From an uncultured Comamonadaceae bacterium (lineage in GTDB: Bacteria; Pseudomonadota; Gammaproteobacteria; Burkholderiales; Burkholderiaceae_C), in NCBI GenBank assembly GCA_937871735.1, contig CALMOI010000224.1, forward strand, positions 1 through 30,968: DNA of 30,968 bases. Reading direction: 5' to 3'. The notes under the pieces were generated by a model. It searched no databases. It was not told where the DNA came from and saw only the letters and a program-made list of their open reading frames with translations. Position numbers and translations under genes: made by a program. This document shows, piece by piece, positions 1 to 6,429 of the stretch (position 1 is the stretch's first letter; each line of letters starts with the position of its first letter).

Positions 1-142
1 CGTTATCCCCCACGACTGGGCACGTTCCGATATATTACTCACCCGTTCGCCACTCTCAAGGGTTGCCCCTCTACCGTTCGACTTGCATGTGTAAAGCATT
101 CCGCCAGCGTTCAATCTGAGCCAGGATCAAACTCTATAGTTC
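1..142 (-). rRNA. rrs: 16S ribosomal RNA, 5' end only (partial)
   Basis: Read on the minus strand, the sequence begins with the universal 16S start AGAGTTTGATCCTGGCTCAG (first A at 135). Placing that A at E. coli position 8 puts the mature 5' end near 142. The following bases, including GAACGCTGGCGG and ACACATGCAAGTCGAACGG, are conserved 16S helices of betaproteobacterial type. Only about 142 bases are present; the rest of the gene and the operon (expected ITS, tRNAs, 23S, 5S) lie beyond the left edge. The gene is transcribed leftward, divergent from uup. The exact mature end is inferred by alignment to E. coli numbering. Confidence 0.97.
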
Positions 143-387
143 GATCTTGATTTTTTCGCTCTTTCGAGCAACTCATAAATTGGAATCGACGTGAATATCA
201 TCTCTGACTTTCACATCTTTTTTACTTCATGAGCGTTTGTAAGTCAGTTAAGACTTAGTTCCGAAGAACTTGGCAATCGCCTTCAAACGCCCACGCTTAT
301 CGGCTGTATATTGTTAACGAACTTTTTGCATCGCAGAATCAACTTTCGTCTTTTCTTACTTTGCGAAGCTTGCTGTGATCAGCTGAG
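143..387 (-). other. rRNA operon leader (pre-16S 5' leader) with boxA and a GAAA hairpin
   Basis: This is the transcribed leader between the main rRNA promoter and the 16S gene. On the minus strand it carries a boxA-like antitermination element, TTCGTTAACAA (311-321). This is followed by a segment with GTGGGCG that resembles the E. coli rrn leader after its boxA (GCTCTTTAACAATTTA...TGTGTGGGCA). BoxA recruits the Nus factor complex for rRNA antitermination. Close to the 16S start is a short hairpin, GCTC-GAAA-GAGC (158-169), in the place of the boxC-type leader hairpin. The leader start near 387 is inferred from the -10 box. The RNase III stem cannot be confirmed because the 3' side of the 16S gene is outside the window. 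Confidence 0.75.
311..322 (-). promoter_or_regulatory. boxA-like rRNA antitermination element
   Basis: The minus-strand sequence GTTCGTTAACAA matches the core of bacterial rrn boxA (E. coli TGCTCTTTAACA) and lies about 170 bases upstream of the 16S start. The A/T-rich bases that follow and a downstream GTGGGCG also match the usual rrn context. Known role: RNA binding of NusB-NusE during antitermination. Confidence 0.7.
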
Positions 388-393
388 CTTTCT

Positions 394-423
394 ATTGTAA
401 CACGCTTTTTGCGTGCTTGTCAA
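394..423 (-). promoter_or_regulatory. Main rRNA operon promoter (TTGACA / TACAAT)
   Basis: On the minus strand there is a perfect -35, TTGACA (423-418), an 18-base spacer and a -10, TACAAT (399-394). The bases just upstream of the -35 (about 424-450) are almost all A and T, as in an rrn UP element. The spacer contains a perfect inverted repeat, CACGC-AAAAA-GCGTG (415-401), which is unusual. Transcription is predicted to start near 387 and run leftward into the 16S gene. This is the best promoter in the region. Confidence 0.8.
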
Positions 424-490
424 AATTTATTTGACTTTTTGTTTGCTATTCAGATTTGCTTTTTAGCATTTCCGTCTAGCGAAGCCCTCT

Positions 491-519
491 ACTGTAGCAC
501 ATTTTTTTGTTTCTTTCGA
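491..519 (-). promoter_or_regulatory. Second, weaker rRNA promoter candidate (upstream)
   Basis: The minus strand shows TCGAAA (519-514), a 17-base spacer and TACAGT (496-491). The -10 lies inside GTGCTACAGT, nearly identical to the -10 region of the main promoter (GTGTTACAAT) and of a third site (586-595). Tandem P1/P2 promoters are normal for rRNA operons. The -35 is only a moderate match, so strength is uncertain. Confidence 0.5.
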
Positions 520-522
520 TGC

Positions 523-540
523 AGTAGAAATTTTTCTACT
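523..540. repeat. Perfect inverted repeat upstream of the rRNA promoters
   Basis: AGTAGAAA and TTTCTACT form 8-bp arms separated by two T bases on the plus strand. It sits immediately upstream of the second rRNA promoter candidate, where Fis-type or other regulator sites are often found. The tight two-base centre suits a dimeric DNA-binding protein better than an RNA hairpin. No specific regulator is recognised. Confidence 0.6.
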
Positions 541-585
541 GATCAACTTTAACCGTCTAAAGCACCCGTTGTATTGGGGAGCGCG

Positions 586-595
586 ATTGTAGCAC
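586..595 (-). promoter_or_regulatory. Third -10-like element in the rRNA upstream region
   Basis: Minus-strand GTGCTACAAT contains TACAAT (591-586) and repeats the -10 context of the two promoters downstream, at intervals of 95 and 97 bp. No good -35 is visible at 16-18 bases, so it may be a decayed promoter copy or an activator-dependent one. The rest of 596-667 shows no convincing element for uup apart from a GATAAT at 654-659 with a poor -35. Confidence 0.35.
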
Positions 596-667
596 TACTT
601 TTTGCCATCTATGTGTCGATGCGCCATCAAGTGCTCAGATGGCTGCGTCACGGGATAATCGGTGCAC

Positions 668-2557
668 ATGGCACTCATCACTCTTATAGATGCACAACTG
701 GCCTTTGGTCACGTGGCACTCCTCGACAAAACTGGCTTCTCATTAGAGAGCAGCGAGCGCGTCGGTCTTATTGGTCGCAACGGGGCGGGCAAGTCCTCCT
801 TGCTCAAAATTTTGGGGGGCATGGAACGCCCTGACGACGGCACCATGCAAGTGCAGCAAGGGCTGCGCATTGCTTTCGTGGCCCAAGAGCCACTGCTGAA
901 CTCTGACGACACCGTCTTTGAATCAGTGAGCGCGGGCTTGCAAGAGCTGATCAAGTTGATTGATCAGTACACCAGTTGTGAAGGCGACCTCGATGCGCTG
1001 CAAAGCGCGATCGAAGCCCGCGACGGCTGGAATTGGGAGCAACGCGTTGAAGAAACCCTGCACCGTCTGCACCTCGATCCTGAATTGCGCATCAGCGCGC
1101 TGTCGGGCGGCACTAAAAAGCGCGTCGCATTGGCGCAAGCGCTGGTCACCCAGCCGGACGTGCTGCTGCTGGACGAGCCCACCAACCACTTGGACTTGGA
1201 CTCTATTCAATGGTTAGAGCAACTCTTGATCGATTTCAAGGGCAGCATCATCACCATCACCCATGACCGCTCATTCTTAGATAGAGTTGCCACGCGCATC
1301 GTGGAACTTGATCGCGGCCAACTGCGCTCCTACCCCGGCAACTTCGGTCAGTACCAACTGCAAAAAGAAGAACAGCTTGCGCAAGAAGCCGTGATCCAAG
1401 CCAAGGCCGACAAGCTGCTGGCGCAAGAAGAAGTTTGGATTCGCCGGGGCGTGGAAGCGCGCCGCACTCGCGCGCAAGGCCGCATCAACCGACTGGAACA
1501 ACTGCGTGCCAACCGCGCCGCACGGCGTGACACGCTGGGCCGCGTCAATATGGATGTGGCCTCGGGCGTGCCCACCGGCAAGATCGTGGCTGAACTGACC
1601 GAGGTCAGCAAAAGCTTTGGCGACAAACTCATCGTCAACAACTTCAGCGCCACCATCTTGCGCGGCGACAAAGTGGGCCTGATCGGCCCCAACGGCGCAG
1701 GCAAAAGCACCTTGCTGAAAATGATCTTGGGCGAATTGCAGGCCGACAGCGGCAAAGTACGCCAAGGCGCGAATCTGCAAGTCGCTTACTTTGACCAGAT
1801 GCGCAACGCGCTCGACCTGAACGCCACGCTGGAAGACTTCATCAGCCCCGGCAGCGAGTGGATTGAGATTGGCAACAAGCGCCAGCACGTCAAAAGCTAC
1901 TTGAGCGACTTCTTGTTCTCGCCCGCTCGCGCCAATGCGCCTGTGCGCACGCTCTCGGGCGGCGAACGCAACCGACTGCTGTTGGCACGCTTGTTTGCCC
2001 GCCCCGCCAACGTGCTGGTGCTGGACGAGCCCACCAATGATTTGGACATCGACACGCTAGAGCTATTAGAAGACCTGCTGCAAAACTACGACGGCACCGT
2101 GTTCTTGGTCAGCCATGACCGCACCTTCTTGGACAACGTGGTCACCAGCACCATCGCCCACGAAGGCCCCGGCCAGTGGCGCGAGTACGAAGGCAGCGTA
2201 GAAGATTGGCTGATTCAATCCGCCCGCAGCCAAGCCATTGCCGCCGCCGCCGTCAAAGCCGGTGGCAAGGCAGCCGCGCCCGCTGCATCGCCGCAGCCTG
2301 CGCCCACGCCGACAGCCGCGCCCAGCCCCGCACCGATCAAGCTCAGCTACAAAGATCAGCGCGAATTGGATGCCCTGCCCGCCCGCATCACCGAGCTGGA
2401 GCAAGAGCAAGCCACCGTGCGCGCTGAACTGGCCGACGGCAGCATCTACAACCGCGACCCGCAACGCGCCGCCACACTGTATGCCCGCGACGGTGCCATT
2501 GATGAGGAGTTGATGGCCGCCTTGGAACGTTGGGAATCTTTGTCCACACGCAACTAA
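668..2557 (+). CDS. uup: ABC-F family ATPase Uup
   Basis: Soluble twin-ATPase of the ABC-F class, which acts on ribosomes and, for Uup, affects ribosome assembly or recycling and precise excision of transposons. The 629-residue product has two nucleotide-binding domains. The first has Walker A GRNGAGKS (36-43), signature LSGG (145-148) and Walker B LLLDEP near 169. The second has Walker A GPNGAGKS (340-347), signature LSGGE (429-433) and LDEPTNDLD near 453. A charged arm or linker spans about 230-290. After an Ala/Pro-rich tether comes the C-terminal coiled coil (557-629) starting KLSYKDQRELDALP, which distinguishes Uup from EttA. Length matches E. coli Uup (635). The start is taken as ATG 668 because relatives begin MALI or MSLI. 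An in-frame GTG at 662 has a slightly better-placed GGGA upstream and cannot be excluded. It is divergent from the rRNA operon. Confidence 0.95.
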   Translation: MALITLIDAQLAFGHVALLDKTGFSLESSERVGLIGRNGAGKSSLLKILGGMERPDDGTMQVQQGLRIAFVAQEPLLNSDDTVFESVSAGLQELIKLIDQYTSCEGDLDALQSAIEARDGWNWEQRVEETLHRLHLDPELRISALSGGTKKRVALAQALVTQPDVLLLDEPTNHLDLDSIQWLEQLLIDFKGSIITITHDRSFLDRVATRIVELDRGQLRSYPGNFGQYQLQKEEQLAQEAVIQAKADKLLAQEEVWIRRGVEARRTRAQGRINRLEQLRANRAARRDTLGRVNMDVASGVPTGKIVAELTEVSKSFGDKLIVNNFSATILRGDKVGLIGPNGAGKSTLLKMILGELQADSGKVRQGANLQVAYFDQMRNALDLNATLEDFISPGSEWIEIGNKRQHVKSYLSDFLFSPARANAPVRTLSGGERNRLLLARLFARPANVLVLDEPTNDLDIDTLELLEDLLQNYDGTVFLVSHDRTFLDNVVTSTIAHEGPGQWREYEGSVEDWLIQSARSQAIAAAAVKAGGKAAAPAASPQPAPTPTAAPSPAPIKLSYKDQRELDALPARITELEQEQATVRAELADGSIYNRDPQRAATLYARDGAIDEELMAALERWESLSTRN

Positions 2558-2580
2558 GATCACAAAAATCAGCCCGGCAA

Positions 2581-2608
2581 CCCCACACTAGGGCAAACAG
2601 TGTGGGGG
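2581..2608 (+). terminator. Strong hairpin between uup and the hybrid kinase, possible terminator or attenuator
   Basis: CCCCACAC (2581-2588) pairs perfectly with GTGTGGGG (2600-2607) around an 11-base loop, 24 bases after the uup stop. There is no T run after the stem, so it is not a classical intrinsic terminator. It may act as a weak terminator or protect the 3' end of the uup mRNA. Confidence 0.45.
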
Positions 2609-2639
2609 CCAGAACAGGCGCAGTTGCACAATAGCCGAC

Positions 2640-4853
2640 ATGATGTCCACCGATCCAATGCTCCCTCCCGGACTGTTGTTGCAAGAACTGGCTCGGTTGC
2701 AGCAAGACAATGCCGATTTGCGCGAGCAACTGTTTCAACTGGAAGCGCTGCGGGTGCAAACCGCGCATCGCCCGGCTCCGCCCCATTCCCAAGCGGCATC
2801 ATCAAGCCCTCCGCCGCCTGACAGCCCTCCAGAGCGACTGCGCCTGGCCATCCAAGCAGCTGAGTTGGCCGTGTGGGATTGGGATTTGACGCAGGGCATG
2901 GTGTACCTCTCATCGCAATGGGGTGCCATCACGGGCACGGCGTGCCAAGACACCCGCATTCCCATTGAGGGGCTGCTCGCCCAAGTCCACCTTGATGACG
3001 TGGCCTTGGTGCGGCAAGAATTGCAGCGACTGCTGCGAGGCGAAAGCCTACGCTACGCCGTAGAACACCGCGTGCGCACCGCCAAGGGCTGGATCTGGAT
3101 CGAAAGCATGGGGTTGGCGCAAGCGTGGGACGAGCGCGGACGCATCACCCGCATCATCGGCACCAACGCGGACATCACGCCGCGCAAGCAAGTCCAAGAA
3201 CAACTGGCCATCGCCCAAAGCCACGCAGAGCAAGCCAGCCGTGCCAAAAGTGAATTCTTGGCCAACATGAGCCACGAAGTGCGCACGCCGCTCAGCACCT
3301 TGATGGGCCTGACGCGGCTGCTGCAACGCACCCCCATCAACAACCAACAAAAAGAATACCTGGGCTTGATGGACAACTCGGCCACCGCCTTGCTGGCCTT
3401 GCTCAACGACATCTTGGACTTGTCCAAAATCGAAGCGGGCAAGCTGGTGTTTGAACAAGTGCGCTTTGACCTGTTGAACTGGGTCGAGCAAGCCACCGCC
3501 CCTTTTGAAGCACAAATGCGCGATAAAGGTTTGGCTTTCTACGTCGATGATGCCCCGTCTTTGCCGCATTACGTGGTCGGCGATCCTGGCCGCCTGCGGC
3601 AGGTGCTGAGCAACTTGATGTCTAACGCCGTCAAATTCACCGACAAAGGCAGCATCCAAGTCAAAGTGTGGCCTGATGCCGAGCAAGAGGACTTGAGCGC
3701 AGGCCGCCTACGCATCTTGTTTGAGGTGCGCGATACCGGCATCGGCATTCCGCCGGAAAAGCAGCCCACTATTTTTGACTCGTTCACGCAAGCCGATCCG
3801 TCTACGACACGGGAATATGGCGGCACCGGTCTGGGCTTGACCATCTGCATGCGGCTGGTGGAGATGATGGAAGGCCAAATCCGAGTTGCCAGCGTTCCCG
3901 GTCAAGGCAGTGCTTTTCGATTCAGCGCCGTGTTTGGTGAAGCTTCAACGCTGCCCACCGAAATCACCATGCCCGTGGCGCTGGAAGAGCGCACCGTGCA
4001 AGGCCTGGTGGTGCTGCTGGCCGAAGATCATCCGGTCAATCAACTCATCACCCGCAAACTGCTGGAAGAAATGGGCTGCACGGTGGAGGTCGTTGGCAAT
4101 GGTGCTGATGCTGTCGCGTGTTACCGCCAAGGCGGTATTGATTTGATCTTGATGGACATTCAAATGCCCGTGCTGGGCGGTGAAGCCGCCACCCAACAAA
4201 TCAGAGCGCACGAGCACACCCACGGCGGGCATGTTCCCATCATCGCTTTGACAGCGCACGCGCTGGCGGGCGACCGGGAACGTTATCTGAGCTTGGGCAT
4301 GGATGGCTATGTCTCCAAACCCATTGCACCCGACAGCTTGGCACAGGCCATGCATGAAGCGCTGGCGCATGCGCAAAGCAAGCACCTGCTCCCCACTTTC
4401 GATTTTGCCGCTACCGGCCCCGCCTATAAGGTCACAGAAGCCATGCCTGATCTCGCTGAAGAGCAGCAACCGCCCGAACAGCTGCCCGCGTCTGCACCAG
4501 TGGCCGCACCCACACCAGCGCGCGAAGTTTTTGATGTGCAACGGCTGTTGGCACAACTGGGAGGCGACCACGATGCCCTGCTGGAGCTGGCGCAAGCCAT
4601 GCGCGAAGATTTAAGTCAGCGCATGATTTTGTTGCGCCAAGCAGCACAAATCCAAAATGCCGATCAGGCTTGCCGTCAGGCTCACGCACTCAAAGGATCT
4701 TTGTCCACGCTCACCCTGGATCGCGGCGCAGCACTCGCTGGCGGCCTAGAGCTGGCTGGACGCAAAGGCGAATGGAGTTTGTTCGACCGCGCCTTGACGC
4801 TGCTAGAGCAAGAAGCCGTGCGTATCGACCAAGTGCTGGCCAACATCAGCTAA
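2640..4853 (+). CDS. PAS-domain hybrid sensor histidine kinase with REC and Hpt domains
   Basis: Cytoplasmic three-module phosphorelay kinase of 737 residues without a predicted membrane segment. It starts with a short coiled coil (about 10-40) and a Pro/Ser-rich stretch. A PAS fold with PAC end (about 65-185, ending IIGTNADITPRKQ) follows. HisKA has the SHEVRTPL box (phospho-acceptor His 212). The ATPase domain has its N box near Asn 329, DTGIGI (365-370) and GGTGLGL (394-400). The receiver (about 455-575) has phospho-acceptor Asp 506 and Lys 560. The C-terminal Hpt has AHALKGS with His 682. All key residues are present, so a full His-Asp-His relay is expected, with an unlinked response regulator as final target. 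The PAS ligand is unknown. ATG codons at 2640 and 2643 are both possible and neither has a good ribosome-binding site. It lies downstream of uup on the same strand. Confidence 0.9.
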   Translation: MMSTDPMLPPGLLLQELARLQQDNADLREQLFQLEALRVQTAHRPAPPHSQAASSSPPPPDSPPERLRLAIQAAELAVWDWDLTQGMVYLSSQWGAITGTACQDTRIPIEGLLAQVHLDDVALVRQELQRLLRGESLRYAVEHRVRTAKGWIWIESMGLAQAWDERGRITRIIGTNADITPRKQVQEQLAIAQSHAEQASRAKSEFLANMSHEVRTPLSTLMGLTRLLQRTPINNQQKEYLGLMDNSATALLALLNDILDLSKIEAGKLVFEQVRFDLLNWVEQATAPFEAQMRDKGLAFYVDDAPSLPHYVVGDPGRLRQVLSNLMSNAVKFTDKGSIQVKVWPDAEQEDLSAGRLRILFEVRDTGIGIPPEKQPTIFDSFTQADPSTTREYGGTGLGLTICMRLVEMMEGQIRVASVPGQGSAFRFSAVFGEASTLPTEITMPVALEERTVQGLVVLLAEDHPVNQLITRKLLEEMGCTVEVVGNGADAVACYRQGGIDLILMDIQMPVLGGEAATQQIRAHEHTHGGHVPIIALTAHALAGDRERYLSLGMDGYVSKPIAPDSLAQAMHEALAHAQSKHLLPTFDFAATGPAYKVTEAMPDLAEEQQPPEQLPASAPVAAPTPAREVFDVQRLLAQLGGDHDALLELAQAMREDLSQRMILLRQAAQIQNADQACRQAHALKGSLSTLTLDRGAALAGGLELAGRKGEWSLFDRALTLLEQEAVRIDQVLANIS

Positions 4854-4860
4854 AGCCCGC

Positions 4861-6309
4861 TCACATTTCATCGCGCAGGCGCTGAAACACTTGCCAAAAC
4901 ACCGCGTCTTGCGTGGTGGCAAAGTTGATGCGCATCAGCGTGCTCGGCGTGCGAGCGGCATGAAACAACGCGCCGGGGGCCAGCAAGTAGCCCTCGTCCA
5001 ACATGCGCTGCGCGAGCTGATCGGTATCGACGCCGGTTTCAACCCAACCAAACAAGCCACAAGGCTCGGTGGCGAATGTGCAACCTGCTTGCAAAGCCAG
5101 CTTCACGCTGCGGCTGCGCGCCGCATCCAAGCGGGTGCGGATGCGTTCGGCGTGACGGCGCAACTGCCCTTGTTCAATGCACAGCGCCAGCGCTTTTTCC
5201 AGCACGCTGGGCGTGGTCAGCGTGGCCAGCAGCTTGGTGTCGAGCAGGCGTTCAACCAAGTCCGGTGGCGCGGCCATGTAGCCAATGCGCCAATTCGGGG
5301 CCAAAATTTTGGCAAAGCCGCTGACGTAGATCGTGCGTTGCAAGCCATCCAACACCGTCATGCGCGTGGCGTGATCGGGGGCGATGTGGCCGTAGGTGTC
5401 GTCTTCAACAATGTGAAAATTCCACGTCTGCGCCAACTGCAACACCCGGTGCGCGTGGCCGGGGCTCAGGCTGTGGCCAGTCGGGTTGTGCAACACACTC
5501 ACACTGACGAACAGCTTGGGAGCATGCACTTCGCAGTAACGCGCCATCACCGCCAAATCGGGCCCAGCGGGGCCACGCGGCACCGGCAAAATCCGCATCC
5601 CCAGCGCCGACAAGCGGGCGAACTCCACCGCCCAGCCGGGCTCTTCGACCATCACGCCATCGCCGGGCTTGAGCAAGGTACGGCTCACAATGTCCAGCGC
5701 CTGCGTGGCCCCGATGGAGGTGATGATTTGCCCCGGCTCCGCAGGCACGCCCAAGCCAATCAAGCGCGCGGACAGCACGCGGCGCAAATGCCCGTCGCCC
5801 AGCGGCTCGCCGTAGCGCAAAGAGCTGTCTTGCAGCGCTTTCGAGCCCGTCACTTTGCGCACGGCGGCAGACATGAAGTCGGTGACCAGCCAATCGGGCG
5901 GGAAAATGCCCATGCCGGGCTGTGGCTTGGGGCCGGTTGGGTGGAACATGCCGCGAATCAGCGCCGTGGCATTAACGGGCGAGACGATGCGATCCACACC
6001 CGCCTGCGCATCAGCCACGGCGGCGGTACCTTGCGCCGCTTGCGGCCAGCGTTCCAAAGCAGTGGCGGTGGCGCGCGGCAGCCATTCACGCACGTAAAAC
6101 CCCCGGTTGCGCTGCGCCTCCACCAGCCCCTGCGCCAGCAGCTTGTCATATGCCGCCACCACGGTCGAAGGGCTGACTTCGTGCTGGCAAGCACACTGGC
6201 GCACGCTGGGCAAGCGCGCACCGGGGGCTAACAAGCGGCTGCGGATTCGGCTGGCAAAACGCTCAGCCAATTGTTCAGCCAAAGACTGGGCGGCGGCACG
6301 CATCAACAT
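4861..6309 (-). CDS. MocR-family transcriptional regulator (GntR HTH fused to aminotransferase-like domain)
   Basis: MocR/PdxR-type regulator of 482 residues. The N-terminal winged helix (about 8-75) has the GntR-type segment RLPSVRQCACQHEVSPSTVV. The rest is a fold-type I aminotransferase domain with HNPTG (Asn 275), VEDDTYG (Asp 303-304) and SGFAKILAPNWRIGY, in which Lys 334 would bind PLP. MocR proteins usually sense PLP or an amino compound and control a neighbouring metabolic gene. Start ATG 6309 is supported by an AAAGAG ribosome-binding site (6316-6321) six bases upstream; ATG 6303 is a weaker alternative. The same frame stays open far upstream, but that extension is antisense to the divergent aminotransferase gene and is not coding here. 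Divergence from the aminotransferase/phzF pair suggests that pair is the target. It ends 7 bp from the convergent kinase gene. Confidence 0.9.
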   Translation of the reverse strand: MLMRAAAQSLAEQLAERFASRIRSRLLAPGARLPSVRQCACQHEVSPSTVVAAYDKLLAQGLVEAQRNRGFYVREWLPRATATALERWPQAAQGTAAVADAQAGVDRIVSPVNATALIRGMFHPTGPKPQPGMGIFPPDWLVTDFMSAAVRKVTGSKALQDSSLRYGEPLGDGHLRRVLSARLIGLGVPAEPGQIITSIGATQALDIVSRTLLKPGDGVMVEEPGWAVEFARLSALGMRILPVPRGPAGPDLAVMARYCEVHAPKLFVSVSVLHNPTGHSLSPGHAHRVLQLAQTWNFHIVEDDTYGHIAPDHATRMTVLDGLQRTIYVSGFAKILAPNWRIGYMAAPPDLVERLLDTKLLATLTTPSVLEKALALCIEQGQLRRHAERIRTRLDAARSRSVKLALQAGCTFATEPCGLFGWVETGVDTDQLAQRMLDEGYLLAPGALFHAARTPSTLMRINFATTQDAVFWQVFQRLRDEM

Positions 6310-6315
6310 GGCAAA

Positions 6316-6321
6316 CTCTTT
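6316..6321 (-). promoter_or_regulatory. Ribosome-binding site of the MocR-family gene (decides the start)
   Basis: Minus-strand AAAGAG lies six bases before ATG 6309. It supports the short 482-residue product rather than the much longer open frame that continues antisense to the neighbouring gene. Confidence 0.6.
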
Positions 6322-6348
6322 CTGTGTGGCTAAAACGCACCCTACAGT

Positions 6349-6377
6349 TTGCCATCTGCGTGCCTCAACTGTATGGG
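6349..6377 (+). promoter_or_regulatory. Candidate promoter for the aminotransferase-phzF unit
   Basis: TTGCCA (6349-6354), a 17-base spacer and TATGGG (6372-6377) form a plausible sigma-70 promoter pointing at the aminotransferase gene. The -10 overlaps the first copy of the 11-bp tandem repeat. Binding there by the divergent MocR-type regulator could block or shift transcription. The -10 is imperfect and the call is an inference. Confidence 0.35.
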
Positions 6378-6391
6378 CTGTGTATTGGCTG
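6370..6391. promoter_or_regulatory. Tandem 11-bp direct repeat, candidate MocR operator
   Basis: TGTATGGGCTG (6370-6380) is followed directly by TGTATTGGCTG (6381-6391), ten of eleven bases identical. Direct rather than inverted repeats are typical of operators of MocR/PdxR regulators, whose subunits dimerise head to tail. One helical turn of spacing places both copies on the same DNA face. It lies in the 120-bp gap between the regulator and its presumed target genes. Confidence 0.5.
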
Positions 6392-6429
6392 CTGCGAAGA
6401 CAATGTTGAAATTGAAACAAGGAAAAATC

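Noticed and set aside
4891..6231. 446-codon plus-strand open frame
   Set aside because: Antisense shadow of the MocR-type gene in GC-rich DNA; rich in His, Gln, Arg and Gly with no recognisable motif.
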